A DNA stretch of 64,000 bases from Ruminococcus sp. (GTDB lineage: Bacteria > Bacillota > Clostridia > Oscillospirales > Ruminococcaceae), in NCBI RefSeq assembly GCF_017549005.1, contig NZ_JAFYYT010000035.1, forward strand, positions 1 to 64,000. Direction: 5' to 3'. A model generated the notes under the pieces. The model did no database searches, was not told the origin of the DNA, and saw nothing but the letters and a program-made list of their open reading frames with translations. Each line of letters begins with the position of its first letter. The first letter of the stretch is position 1. The position numbers were made by a program, and so were the translations under genes. Shown here piece after piece: positions 1-8,473 of this stretch.

Positions 1-171
1 CTGATACTCCCAGTTCTTCTTCTCCTTCAGAAAGGTTCTCCTGAGAAGTCCGTACTTGCCGATCTCTTTCTGTTCTTCCGTCGTCATATCCGGCAGATAA
101 GTCTGTGTTGCTTCGTCCAGACGGTACTGTATCCCGTTCTCTGTCATGGTTTTCGGTAATGCTTTGCTCAT
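1..171 (-). CDS. TnpV-like transposon protein, N-terminus (partial)
   Basis: A second minus-strand frame starts with ATG at 171, nine bases after a good AGGAG site, and is open to the window edge (57 codons). It begins MSKALPKTMTENGIQY and contains QTYLPDM and IGKYGLLRRTFLKE. That pattern (YLP...IGKYG..RR.FLKE) is characteristic of TnpV, a small accessory protein of uncertain role found on Clostridiales transposons. It overlaps the helicase-like frame completely in another phase. Either TnpV marks an insertion that truncates the helicase gene, or one of the two frames is open by chance. Confidence 0.55.
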   Translation of the reverse strand, partial: MSKALPKTMTENGIQYRLDEATQTYLPDMTTEEQKEIGKYGLLRRTFLKEKKNWEYQ

Positions 172-919
172 AATTCTTACTCCTTTCGACTTTGAGCGTT
201 TGCTCGATATTTCTTAACATCTGTTCCGAGATACTGCTGACAGCATCTCCAAGAACAGTCATTGCCCTTATACTTTTGAATTCATATATTCCTCTGAAAT
301 CATCAAGATTTATAAAAGCCTCTGCGTCATATCCACATCTTGTAAGAACGGCATACGAAACACTGGCTTTCAGCAGCATTTCAAATCTATACTGTATATT
401 CAGGTCATCAAGCCCGTTGAGGAAAGTGTTATCTCTTTCTTCCAAAATACCGGGAAGAAACTCGGCAGAACGGAGCTTTACAAGTTCATTTGCCTTGTCC
501 TTTACGGCTCTGCCAAGCGATTCCGCCGTTGGCGAAAGCTGCCTGATGACCGACTCCTCGTTTCTATCGGTTACTTTCCAGAAGAAAGGCGTTCTTGAGC
601 GTTCGTCTTTAGCTACAGTATCAGCGAAATCAAATACATATCGGAGTCTGGCTTTGCCGTTATCTTCGGCTATAAGGGCAATGCCTTTGCTGCCGCGTTT
701 TATATATCTGTTTGTGATATCTTCCCGTCCCCAGGTATCATACTCTGCACAGGCAACAGCGTCAGGTCGCTGAGCATGAATAAGGATCTGGTCTTTGAAA
801 CTGTATTTGTAAAGCCGTGAAGCTGTTTCAAGGAAGGAAGTATACTCATATATATCCTTCCAAAGCGCTGAAATACGTTCTTTCAGCAGTTCCTGTACGT
901 TTTGAAGTTTTGCAGGCAT
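1..919 (-). CDS. N-terminal part of large ICE helicase/methylase-like protein (partial)
   Basis: The minus-strand frame opens at 919 behind an AGGAG site and stays open to the left edge, about 306 codons. The protein begins MPAKLQNVQELLKERI and contains KYSFKDQILIHAQRPDA and YIKRGSKGIALI. These are typical of the N-terminus of the very large SNF2-helicase/N6-adenine-methylase proteins of Clostridiales ICEs, usually more than 2000 residues. No catalytic domain lies inside the window. A consensus promoter sits directly upstream (936-964). From about 171 leftwards a TnpV-like frame overlaps it, so the gene may be interrupted there; the last ~57 codons of this frame are Asp/Arg/Glu-rich and low in complexity, which also fits the family's usual linker. 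The family assignment is from memory of the N-terminal motif. Confidence 0.7.
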   Translation of the reverse strand, partial: MPAKLQNVQELLKERISALWKDIYEYTSFLETASRLYKYSFKDQILIHAQRPDAVACAEYDTWGREDITNRYIKRGSKGIALIAEDNGKARLRYVFDFADTVAKDERSRTPFFWKVTDRNEESVIRQLSPTAESLGRAVKDKANELVKLRSAEFLPGILEERDNTFLNGLDDLNIQYRFEMLLKASVSYAVLTRCGYDAEAFINLDDFRGIYEFKSIRAMTVLGDAVSSISEQMLRNIEQTLKVERSKNYEQSITENHDRERDTVPSGRSNTDLSAGYDDGRTERDRQVRTSQENLSEGEEELGVS

Positions 920-935
920 TTCATTCTCCTTTCAC

Positions 936-964
936 ATGATACCACATTAAAGTGGCAAAGTCAA
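936..964 (-). promoter_or_regulatory. Promoter of the helicase-like gene
   Basis: On the minus strand TTGACT (959-964) is followed after 17 bases by TATCAT (936-941). The inferred start lies only about 10 bases before the 919 start codon region's ribosome site, giving a very short leader. Confidence 0.6.
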
Positions 965-1065
965 TAGTTTTTTAAAGTTTTTCTGCTGCCGTCTGTCAAT
1001 TTCAATTATTGAATCAAATTTCTTGATTACCTCGGCTTTTCCTATGTATACATTAAAAACTTCAC

Positions 1066-1094
1066 TTGACATTGCAGAAATAATATGATATAAT
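1066..1094 (+). promoter_or_regulatory. Consensus promoter of the DUF1413 pair
   Basis: TTGACA (1066-1071), a 17-base spacer, then TATAAT (1089-1094): both hexamers are perfect. It drives the two plus-strand genes at 1158 and 1515, opposite to the surrounding conjugation genes, so this pair is an independent transcription unit inside the element. Confidence 0.75.
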
Positions 1095-1157
1095 GTCTTC
1101 AGATTCTGATTAGCTCATAGAATAATTTACGAGTAAACATGAAAGGTGGTTTTTTTC

Positions 1158-1514
1158 ATGTCAAAAAACATTACAATTACGCTTACCGATGCAGAATATG
1201 AAACAGCATTAGTAAGTGCTTCAGATCTTGGTTTGGATTTAGCTCAATATGTAAAGAGATATCCAATTGGCGAAGATGAGTTTAATATTAGATATGGATT
1301 TCTAATAACTCAGGCTAAATCACAACCTATAGGAATTCCATTTACGGTTATGTCTTTATTTCCTGATTGGCATGAGATTCCAAGAGGAGTGAGACTGTCC
1401 CTTGGAAGATGTTTTTATCATCTTATAAAACGTGATACCGCTGAACTTCACCATATAAAAGATGCTGGTAAAAACTCATCAAATATTCAGTTATACGTTA
1501 GGGAGGAGAAATAA
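1158..1514 (+). CDS. RHH-like N-terminus plus DUF1413 domain protein
   Basis: 118 residues, starting at the ATG nine bases after AAAGGTGG; an upstream GTG at 1146 is less likely. Residues 3-35 (ITITLTDAEYETALVSASDL and on to QYVKRY) look like a ribbon-helix-helix DNA-binding unit. Residues ~60-115 match the DUF1413 pattern: PFTVMSLFPDW, RGVRLSLGRCFYH, GKNSSNIQLYV. The function of DUF1413 is not known. The gene ends flush against the next gene, which carries a second, shorter DUF1413-like module. An antitoxin-like or autoregulatory role is possible from the RHH fold but is inference. Confidence 0.6.
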   Translation: MSKNITITLTDAEYETALVSASDLGLDLAQYVKRYPIGEDEFNIRYGFLITQAKSQPIGIPFTVMSLFPDWHEIPRGVRLSLGRCFYHLIKRDTAELHHIKDAGKNSSNIQLYVREEK

Positions 1515-1739
1515 ATGAAGATAACACTAAATGCAAACGAAACTAATGACTATAATATAATTCTGAATCAAATACCAACCATTCCAAAAGGAACCCATTT
1601 GTACTTCCGTGATTTTTTTACAGGGAGAACAGCTTCGCAAAGAGTCGCTATAAAGCTCCGTGAAGAAGTTGTAAGCGGTAGACTAACAGGAATAAAATTA
1701 GTTGGAACTAAATCAAGCCAAGGATATATTATAATTTGA
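1515..1739 (+). CDS. Small DUF1413-like protein
   Basis: 74 residues, ATG directly after the TAA of the upstream gene; GGGAGGAG just before that stop is its ribosome site. Residues ~22-74 (GTHLYFRDFF, ASQRVAIKLREEVVSGRL, GTKSSQGYIII) align by eye with the DUF1413 part of the preceding protein: aromatic-rich strand, conserved R..LG/LR..F/V helix, GKxSS near the end. It is probably a paralogous partner, co-translated with the first protein. No function can be assigned from sequence. Confidence 0.5.
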   Translation: MKITLNANETNDYNIILNQIPTIPKGTHLYFRDFFTGRTASQRVAIKLREEVVSGRLTGIKLVGTKSSQGYIII

Positions 1740-1751
1740 AAATTTTATGTA

Positions 1752-1771
1752 ACGCCCTGAAACAGGGCGCG
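1752..1771. terminator. Short hairpin between convergent genes
   Basis: GCCCTG-aaa-CAGGGC lies between the stop of the DUF1413 pair (1739) and the stop of the minus-strand gene ending at 1776. The stem is only six pairs and there is no clear U-tract, so a weak bidirectional terminator is the best reading. Confidence 0.35.
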
Positions 1772-1775
1772 AAGA

Positions 1776-1985
1776 TTATGCCTCAAATGCTTCATCAAAG
1801 CTGATATCATTGTATTCTGCGTCTGTCATAGCTTCAAGCGTGAAAAGAAGCCTTTCTCCGATCTTTCTGACGTCATCATCGGCGATATACGGCGTAGCTT
1901 CAACAATGTTACTGATAGTATCCTTACGGTCAATTCCTCTGAGGATACAGAGGAAATTGAGTTCTTCAACAGTAAAATCCTTCAT
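1776..1985 (-). CDS. Transposon-transfer assisting family protein
   Basis: 69 residues, MKDFTVEELNFLCILRGIDR at the start and EAMTDAEYNDISFDEAFEA at the end. The FTVEExN.LCI opening and the acidic EAMTDAEY.....D tail match the small 'transposon-transfer assisting' proteins found between topoisomerase/ArdC genes and the large helicase in Clostridiales ICEs. The start overlaps the stop of the ArdC-like gene by four bases (ATGA), showing translational coupling. The biochemical role is unknown. Confidence 0.65.
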   Translation of the reverse strand: MKDFTVEELNFLCILRGIDRKDTISNIVEATPYIADDDVRKIGERLLFTLEAMTDAEYNDISFDEAFEA

Positions 1986-4327
1986 CGTTCCATACCTTTC
2001 TCTTTATTGGCTGTTTTGTTTTCAGGCTGTTTTGTGCTCATTGCATCACGCAGATAGCTTCTTATTGAACGCTTTGCCTCTGCTTTTTTTTCAGGCTTTT
2101 CCTTTATCTCAGGTTTCTGAGGAGTATTGTTTATGATACCGTCGAATGAATTATCATTCTGCTCAACAGTATCCTCAATAGCTTTCAGAGGATTTTCACG
2201 CCCTATCTGTCCGAAATGCGATAGTTCCTTGAATCCTGTGGTATCAACAAAATGAGCTGTTATCTGTCCTTCTTTCTTTACGGCGATAACGTCACTTACG
2301 CTGAGAGAATGACCTTCATAATCTTTGGGATGATCATTATTGAATTTACCGAATACAGATTCAAGGAAAGCAGGCATATTTTCGACTTTGGACAAGTCTT
2401 CGTTATAGCAGTAAACCAGGTTATAGTTATCCCTGTCTATCTCTTTTCCCATCTTTTCAAGGTAATCGAGTCCCGCAAAGGAGATATCACGATTTTCAGG
2501 AGTTCGTTTCAGCTGATAGATAGCGACTGTATCGTTACTGCTGTTCATAAGCATAGCTTCTTTTTCAGGATCACCCTTTAAAATTCTTTCATCTACAGAA
2601 TTGAATCTGCTGCTTTTATCCAGCTCTCTCTGAACGTCCTCGGCTACAGCTTCATTGACTGAGTTTTCAAGTTCAAGCTGCTTTTCCATTATTTTCCCGG
2701 CTAACATATTTACCAGCCCTGAGTGCTCATTTGTCTGATAATAGATAAGACTTGGTTTTATTTTATCAGGAAGTGGCGAAATAACGTCATTTGCCCATTT
2801 CTGAACCTTTTCATCAAATCGTTTGTCCCAATCTGATGACGCTATTCTCGAAGCAACAAGCAGCGAAATACGATCAAGCGGATACTCTTTCATTACCTGT
2901 TTCAAGGCTGCGTCTGCGTCAAATGTGCCGCCTAAGCCATTTTCATAAAGGTGATAGTTGTCATTTATCGCCTTTTTTATGCTCTCACGGCAGCTTTGAT
3001 TTTCGTTGCCGTTCTGACGGAAAAGCCCAATCTCGCCTGAATCTCTGGCTTCCTGTGCTGTTTTAAGGTATACGGGAATAGAAAAATGATCTGTTTCTGT
3101 AGGTCTGTCCTCATTCTCAGGCAATTTCTCAGCCACCCTGTTTTTGCCTATCGCCGTAAGAGCTTCCTTGTATGCAGGAATATCAGATTTTGAGATAGTA
3201 AGTGTGGTTTTATCATCATTGATCCTGCCGCTGAATTTTATTCCTTTTTCTTCGAGTATCTTTGCAACAGAAAGAGCCTTGTCCGTTGACAGCTTCATAT
3301 AGTTTTTATCGGGAATATCCTTGAACAGCGTATTGCCTATGATATTCAGCTTTTCATCGTTCTTAGGGCGGCTTTCTGTCTTTACAGGCTCCTGAGTCTT
3401 GTCCTGTATCTGTTCCTTCTGCCGCCCCAGCAGGATATCTTCCACCTTGTTTATGATATCATTTGCCGTTGCTCTGATAGTTTCAAGTGAAGCCTTGAGC
3501 TCGGGAACTTCCTTTCCCGAACCCCATGAAGCAACATAGGCAAAGCTGTAATCTGACGTATCTATGCCGAAATGCTGACAAACAGTATATGCGATACTTT
3601 CAGCTTCGACTTCCTCGGTATTCCTGTCTTTGGGCTTATCCAGGTCCGATTTCGTCATTTTATGATTATGCAGGATAGAGTGAGCTATCTCATGAACGGC
3701 GGTCTTTACAGTCTGAGTTTCAGACATTCCTTCATTGATGGCAATAACATTGCGTTCCTTGTCAAAATAGCCTTTTGCTCCGTCTTTGATATCTTCAAAG
3801 CTGACAGGGACAGGAGCTATGGCTTTCAGCGCCTCAAAGAACTTTTCATAATCTTTTACATCGCCCTTAAGCTCGTCAACTCCAAGTGTAGGCAGCTCCT
3901 TTCCGCTTGTCTGAGAAACGTCGAACACGGATACGACCTTGAATGCAGGAATCCTTATCTCGACTTCTTCAGTAATTGGCTTTCCGTCATTATCAAGCAC
4001 AGGGAGCTGAGTGTCCTTGTCGATTTTTGTTTGCTCTTTCTTAATGGTGTACGGGGCAGGAGCAAGTATCTGGATTCCTTTCTCTCCCTTGTTCACATTA
4101 CGCTTGAATTTGTTCTTCCACGAATTAAAGCCGGCTACAAGAGTTGCCTCAGGCTTCTGCATGGCGATAAGCATTGTATTGTTGAAGCTGTAATTATGAA
4201 ACTTGGACATAGTATTCAGATATTCCTTGAATTTCTCGCCCTCGAACAGCTCCTTTATGCCTTTTTCAAGTTTATCGGTTATTTTCTTTGTACGCTCCTG
4301 CGCAGATACATTTTCGATATCGGGCAT
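1982..4327 (-). CDS. ArdC-like antirestriction protein with metallopeptidase motif and YodL/LPD-type tail
   Basis: 781 residues. Residues 1-95 (KFHNYSFNNTMLIAMQKP, FNSWKNKFKRNVNKGEKGIQ) match the ArdC N-terminal ssDNA-binding domain, which protects incoming single-stranded DNA. HEIAH at 212-216 is the zinc site of an ImmA/IrrE-like metallopeptidase (VKTAVHEIAHSILHNH), with a downstream acidic residue in EEVEAESIAYTVCQHFGID. The C-terminal half, with SIPVYLKTAQEARDSGE, LYENGLGG and YNEDLSKVENMP, resembles the YodL/LPD domains carried by ICE proteins. It overlaps topB by one base (TGATG) at its start and the next gene by four at its end, so it sits in a tightly coupled operon. An upstream AAAGGAGG supports the start. 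Antirestriction is the family role; activity here is inferred. Confidence 0.75.
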   Translation of the reverse strand: MPDIENVSAQERTKKITDKLEKGIKELFEGEKFKEYLNTMSKFHNYSFNNTMLIAMQKPEATLVAGFNSWKNKFKRNVNKGEKGIQILAPAPYTIKKEQTKIDKDTQLPVLDNDGKPITEEVEIRIPAFKVVSVFDVSQTSGKELPTLGVDELKGDVKDYEKFFEALKAIAPVPVSFEDIKDGAKGYFDKERNVIAINEGMSETQTVKTAVHEIAHSILHNHKMTKSDLDKPKDRNTEEVEAESIAYTVCQHFGIDTSDYSFAYVASWGSGKEVPELKASLETIRATANDIINKVEDILLGRQKEQIQDKTQEPVKTESRPKNDEKLNIIGNTLFKDIPDKNYMKLSTDKALSVAKILEEKGIKFSGRINDDKTTLTISKSDIPAYKEALTAIGKNRVAEKLPENEDRPTETDHFSIPVYLKTAQEARDSGEIGLFRQNGNENQSCRESIKKAINDNYHLYENGLGGTFDADAALKQVMKEYPLDRISLLVASRIASSDWDKRFDEKVQKWANDVISPLPDKIKPSLIYYQTNEHSGLVNMLAGKIMEKQLELENSVNEAVAEDVQRELDKSSRFNSVDERILKGDPEKEAMLMNSSNDTVAIYQLKRTPENRDISFAGLDYLEKMGKEIDRDNYNLVYCYNEDLSKVENMPAFLESVFGKFNNDHPKDYEGHSLSVSDVIAVKKEGQITAHFVDTTGFKELSHFGQIGRENPLKAIEDTVEQNDNSFDGIINNTPQKPEIKEKPEKKAEAKRSIRSYLRDAMSTKQPENKTANKEKGMER

Positions 4328-6423
4328 CAGGCATTACCTCCTTTTCTTACTTTTCTCGGTGCAAACTTCAATTTGAAGTTGACATAATCTCCTGTATCAT
4401 CAAGACATACAACAGCGTCATAATTCCTGCGTGATTTCGGGGAATACAGACCGCTGATAGCAACCTTTCCGTTTTTAAGGAGAGCTTCAACTATTTCTCT
4501 TGTGAGCTTTTTCCTCGATGTTTCAAAGAAACGGTTATTCTTCCAGATAACGAATCCGCAGTTCCTGTCTTCACATGAATATGCTTTTGGTGTGATAACA
4601 ACATTCTTTCCGCATCTCGGACAGATACCTACTACCTCTCCGCCGCTTTCATGCGGAGATACCTTGCTTTCATCAATATCTGACTTGCCTGCGGCAATAA
4701 TATCGTCTATCAGTTTCTCAATATCAGCCATGAACTGCTGAGAAGTGTATCGTCCCTGAGCTACAAGAGCAAGCTTGTTTTCCCAATCCGCAGTCATTTT
4801 TGCCGATTTTACGATATCGGGCATTACAGATATGAGGTCGTTTCCGTTGTCGGTGACAACAAGGTTTCTTTTATCACGCTTTATAAAGCCTGATTTTGTG
4901 AGCTTTTCAATTACGCCTGCTCTTGTTGCAGGTGTTCCCAGCCCTGAACGCTCAACTTCCTCTGTAATTTCCTCTGTTCCTGCATGTTCCATTGCTGAAA
5001 GGAGCGTATCCTCTGTAAAATGCTTTGGCGGCTGCGTATAATGCTCAGTTATTTCAGCAGCGGTATCGTTAAAGCACTGTCCCTCGGCAAGTGAGATAAC
5101 AGTATCTTCAGGTTCATCATCGTCCCTGCATTTCTGATACTTCCTGAAAGCTTCATCTATTCCTTTGAACCCTTTTATAACAGAATACCTGCCTTTGGCG
5201 GTAAAAGAATAACCGCTACAGTTAATGGTTCCTGTAACGGTCTCGTAGATATATGGTTCTGACATAGCACAGAGCATACGGTTGGCTATAAGGAAAAGGA
5301 TTTTTCGCTCTCCTTCGGGAACTGAGTCCAGATCGACATTATCAAGTTCGGAGGTCAGGATAATTGCTGTATGGTCCGTGACTTTCTTGTTGTTCAATAC
5401 TCTGTGAACATCAGGGGTTAACGTAATATTCTCAAAATGAGGAAGCCGTCTTAGAATAATATCCGTGATGTTTCGCGCAGTATCTCCCATATCCTCAGTG
5501 AGATAACAGCTGTCTGTTCTTGGATAGGTGCAAAGCTTCATTTCATACAGTGACTGTGTGTAGTCAAGCGTCTGCTGAGCAGTAAATCCGTAGAGGCGAT
5601 TCGCTTCTCGCTGTAACGACGTCAGGTCGTAGAGCTTAGGTGGATTTACCGTCTTTCGTTCAGACTTTATTGAAGCGACCTGCGCCTGTTTACCGTCACA
5701 TTCACGCCTTATCCTATCAGCCTCATCATGAGCCTTTATCTTTTCCATTACTGCATCAAGTCCGTCTGCTCTGAGGTGGACATTAAAATACTTCTCCTTC
5801 TGAAAGTTCGATATCTTGCCCTCGCGTTCGCAAATCATGGCAAGAGTAGGCGTCTGCACTCTTCCGACGTTGAGAGTTCTGTTGTACAGGCGAGAGAAAA
5901 GGCGTGATGAATTGATACCTACTATCCAGTCAGCCTTTGCGCGGCAGAGTGCTGAATCATAGAGGTTTTCATAATCCTTTCCGTCCTTGAGATCGGCAAA
6001 TCCCTCTGAAATAGCCTTTTCTTCCATTGAAGATATCCACAGGCGTTTAATGGGCTTTCGGCAGCCTGCCTTGTTGTAAACAAGACGGAAAATGAGTTCA
6101 CCTTCACGCCCTGCATCACAGGCGTTTATGACCTCTGTTATCCTGTCATCATTCATAAGGGAACGCAGGACGCTGAACTGCTCATCCTTATCGTGTGATA
6201 CATTAAAAATCCAGTTTTCAGGGATAATAGGCAGATCATCAATGTTCCACTGCTTGTACTTTTCGTCATAGCTGTCTGCATTGGCAAGTCCGACCAGGTG
6301 TCCGACGCACCATGAAACGATATACCCGTTTCCTTCGACATACCCGTTCTGCTTCTCGGTAACACCGAGGACTTTTGCAAGTGCCATGCCGACACCTGGC
6401 TTTTCTGCGATCACTAACTTCAT
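4327..6423 (-). CDS. topB: DNA topoisomerase III (ICE type)
   Basis: 698 residues, the usual length for plasmid and ICE type IA topoisomerases. The Toprim domain has E7 in KLVIAEKPG and the acidic triad in ACDAGREGELIF (102-112). NVGRVQTPTLAMICERE (185-201) is a family signature, and LCTYPRTDS contains the catalytic Tyr300. The C-terminus has a CPRCG...SCEDRNC zinc ribbon near residues 610-635. The enzyme relaxes and decatenates DNA through a single-strand phosphotyrosine break; in ICEs it probably works on the single-stranded transfer or replication intermediate. It starts behind AAAGGAATGATTCA and overlaps the ArdC-like gene by one base. Confidence 0.93.
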   Translation of the reverse strand: MKLVIAEKPGVGMALAKVLGVTEKQNGYVEGNGYIVSWCVGHLVGLANADSYDEKYKQWNIDDLPIIPENWIFNVSHDKDEQFSVLRSLMNDDRITEVINACDAGREGELIFRLVYNKAGCRKPIKRLWISSMEEKAISEGFADLKDGKDYENLYDSALCRAKADWIVGINSSRLFSRLYNRTLNVGRVQTPTLAMICEREGKISNFQKEKYFNVHLRADGLDAVMEKIKAHDEADRIRRECDGKQAQVASIKSERKTVNPPKLYDLTSLQREANRLYGFTAQQTLDYTQSLYEMKLCTYPRTDSCYLTEDMGDTARNITDIILRRLPHFENITLTPDVHRVLNNKKVTDHTAIILTSELDNVDLDSVPEGERKILFLIANRMLCAMSEPYIYETVTGTINCSGYSFTAKGRYSVIKGFKGIDEAFRKYQKCRDDDEPEDTVISLAEGQCFNDTAAEITEHYTQPPKHFTEDTLLSAMEHAGTEEITEEVERSGLGTPATRAGVIEKLTKSGFIKRDKRNLVVTDNGNDLISVMPDIVKSAKMTADWENKLALVAQGRYTSQQFMADIEKLIDDIIAAGKSDIDESKVSPHESGGEVVGICPRCGKNVVITPKAYSCEDRNCGFVIWKNNRFFETSRKKLTREIVEALLKNGKVAISGLYSPKSRRNYDAVVCLDDTGDYVNFKLKFAPRKVRKGGNA

Positions 6424-6453
6424 TGAATCATTCCTTTCGTAAATTAATAGAGC

Positions 6454-7194
6454 TTAATTGTTATCATTTTCTGTTTCGCCGTTATCGATATCATCCTCCT
6501 CATCATCGGAATCACGCTTCTTGTCATTATTCGATGAAGTACCCCTGAGCTTGAAGAAGTAGAATGCTGCTCCGCCTAAAAGGGCGAGTATACCAATAGC
6601 AGGGACAAGAAGGTTGGTGTTTGCCGCACTTGCTGTTTTTGCAGTTTCTGTTGTCTGTGAGCTATCTGGTTCATTATCTCCGTTTTCAGTGCCTGTTGGC
6701 GTTTCATCATCAACGTCGGTTATCGCTGTTTCAGCCTTTTTCTTGCTTCCGTCCTTATCTTCGTTCGGGAACTTGTCGGTAAAAGCCATAAGGTCATATT
6801 CATCAACAAGATTCATAAAGTAAACATTGCCTCTACCTTCATTATCCTTGTCTACAACGATATAGAACGTGTTGCCGTTCTTGCTCTGTATAGTGAGGAA
6901 CTGGCGGTTTACATCTTCATTGAGCACATCTTCAAGCAGTGTACCGTTACCCGAGGGAAGAGATTTTTCAACTTCTTTATTATCCTTTGTTGAAATATCG
7001 GTTATTACAGCTGTAGTTTCTGTATCTGATGAAACGGGGAGAGTGCTTTCCAAAACTGTAATTTCTGAAGATATTACAGAAGTGGTTTCAGTAGTTTCTG
7101 TTACTTCAACGGCAAAAGCAGTTGTAAGCGATGATAGAGCTAAAATGCTGCTGAGAGCAGCGACAGAGCCTATAAGCTTTGGTATCTTATTCAT
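6454..7194 (-). CDS. DUF4366 (CD1107-family) membrane-anchored ICE protein
   Basis: 246 residues from the ATG at 7194, which has the best spacing to AAAGGACAG; ATGs at 7212 and 7200 are alternatives. It has a signal peptide (KLIGSVAALSSILALSSL.., ending near AFA), a Thr/Glu/Ser-rich linker, a conserved core FLTIQSKNGNTFYIVVDKD and GNVYFMNLVDEYDLM (~residues 100-140), a second low-complexity linker, a transmembrane helix near 198-215 and an acidic cytoplasmic tail. This layout is that of the DUF4366/CD1107 proteins always found with VirB4-type conjugation genes. A surface role in mating is plausible but not demonstrated. Its start overlaps the DUF4315 gene end by eight bases. Confidence 0.75.
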   Translation of the reverse strand: MNKIPKLIGSVAALSSILALSSLTTAFAVEVTETTETTSVISSEITVLESTLPVSSDTETTAVITDISTKDNKEVEKSLPSGNGTLLEDVLNEDVNRQFLTIQSKNGNTFYIVVDKDNEGRGNVYFMNLVDEYDLMAFTDKFPNEDKDGSKKKAETAITDVDDETPTGTENGDNEPDSSQTTETAKTASAANTNLLVPAIGILALLGGAAFYFFKLRGTSSNNDKKRDSDDEEDDIDNGETENDNN

Positions 7195-7465
7195 CTTCAT
7201 CTGTCCTTTCATTATTTATTAATTCATCTGAATCAGTTTGCAGTGCATTTGCAGGCATTATCGCTGCAAGCTTCTTTTTCAGATCATCTCCGTTCAGATT
7301 GAATATACCGACGATTTGCAGTATACGCTGATTTTCGAGCTTTTCAATATGCGCCATAACAGCTTTCTCCTTCTCGATGATATCAGCTTTTCTGTCTCTG
7401 ATGACCGAAAGTTCATTGTATGCTTTTTCAAGCTGTTGTTCGGTTTTTTCTAATCCAACTGACAT
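7187..7465 (-). CDS. DUF4315 family ICE protein
   Basis: 92 residues, largely helical. Residues 1-48 form a charged coiled-coil-like segment (KTEQQLEKAYNELSVIRDRK, EKEKAVMAHIEKLENQRI) followed by a conserved GIFNLNGDDLKKKLAAIMP. This is the DUF4315 pattern of Clostridiales conjugative elements. The start is preceded by AGAAAGGAT. It lies between the CD1108-type gene (18 bases upstream) and the DUF4366 gene, in the same operon. Function unknown. Confidence 0.75.
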   Translation of the reverse strand: MSVGLEKTEQQLEKAYNELSVIRDRKADIIEKEKAVMAHIEKLENQRILQIVGIFNLNGDDLKKKLAAIMPANALQTDSDELINNERTDEDE

Positions 7466-7483
7466 AGGTTGATCCTTTCTGTC

Positions 7484-8437
7484 TTAAAATAGATCGGGTT
7501 TGTTTCCTTTGGTTTGCATCATAGCAAGATACAGGTCATAAACTCCCGCATCTTTAAGCTCCTGGATAACTACTTCTTCGATACTCCTTGATATCAGGCG
7601 AACATTCAGGATAAAGTAGTCATATTCCACTGTCACCTCCGTTTCGTTTCCATCAGCGTCTGTTTCTATGTGAGTTTCTGACCTTACTTCATGAACAGAC
7701 TCAATATCAAGCTGATACATTGAATCATAGACCTTGTTTATCATCTCCTGTATCTCTGTGTCATACTTGAAGTTTACCTTCATTGCACTCAGATATGACA
7801 GAAGCTGATAAGGATCGTGTCCTATATCATCAATGTAGTAGTTATACTCGTTCCAGTCGATATAGTAGTCGGGAATATGATCAATATATTCTCTCAGCTC
7901 ATTTTCGCGGTTATTTAGCTGTTCGTTACAGGCAATAAGATCTTCGTCACTGGTCATATATGATGTTGCGATATATGCCGTTCCGCTATCTACAAACGAT
8001 GAACTGCAAGACGTCGCCAGTGTTGTGAACAGCATAAACACTATAAGGAACAGTATAATAATGAGGATTCCCCATTTACTGGAAGAAACAGCCTGTATTA
8101 CCTTTTTGCCAGCCTTTTCGGCAGCATCTTTGACAGTGGCAGCGGCTTTTCGTTTCTTCTCGGCATTTTTGACCTGTTGTTTCTGATGAGCTTTTTTCAT
8201 CGCTTCTTTTACAGCAGATTTTCTTTGAGCCTGAGAAATAGTATCAGAAGAATTCTTTTTTTCATTGAGCTTGCTATTAGGATTTCCTTCCTTGAATTTT
8301 AGTTTAGATTCCTTTTGATCCTGATGTTCTTTAAGCTTAATTACAGCCTTTTTTATGGCTTTCTTACTACTTTTCAAAAGAGCTTTCGTTTCTTCCTCGG
8401 AAAGTTCTTCATTTCCATTAAATTCAGAATCTATCAT
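7484..8437 (-). CDS. CD1108-family ICE protein, membrane part only
   Basis: 317 residues from the ATG at 8437 behind AAAAGGAGG; a frame extension to 8530 crosses an opposing promoter and lacks a ribosome site. Residues 1-120 are very Lys-rich (cytoplasmic), then a transmembrane helix near 123-145 (WGILIIILFLIVFMLFTTLA), then an extracellular domain with DIGHDPYQLLSYLSAM and a C-terminus ending QTKGNKPDLF. In the CD1108 family this point is normally the linker to an NlpC/P60 (C40) peptidoglycan hydrolase domain. Here the frame stops exactly there, with the next gene 18 bases on, so the hydrolase half is missing. Either the hydrolase is supplied elsewhere or the element uses a shortened form. 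Confidence 0.7.
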   Translation of the reverse strand: MIDSEFNGNEELSEEETKALLKSSKKAIKKAVIKLKEHQDQKESKLKFKEGNPNSKLNEKKNSSDTISQAQRKSAVKEAMKKAHQKQQVKNAEKKRKAAATVKDAAEKAGKKVIQAVSSSKWGILIIILFLIVFMLFTTLATSCSSSFVDSGTAYIATSYMTSDEDLIACNEQLNNRENELREYIDHIPDYYIDWNEYNYYIDDIGHDPYQLLSYLSAMKVNFKYDTEIQEMINKVYDSMYQLDIESVHEVRSETHIETDADGNETEVTVEYDYFILNVRLISRSIEEVVIQELKDAGVYDLYLAMMQTKGNKPDLF

Positions 8438-8473
8438 AGGTTTACCTCCTTTTAAAAAATGTTTATAAAAGAC

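Noticed and set aside
192-773. 193-codon plus-strand open frame
   Set aside because: It is antisense to the helicase-like gene, has no ribosome site and is Ser-rich in the manner of reverse-strand frames.
3572-4387. 271-codon plus-strand open frame
   Set aside because: Antisense to the ArdC-like gene, which has a zinc motif and coupled start and stop.
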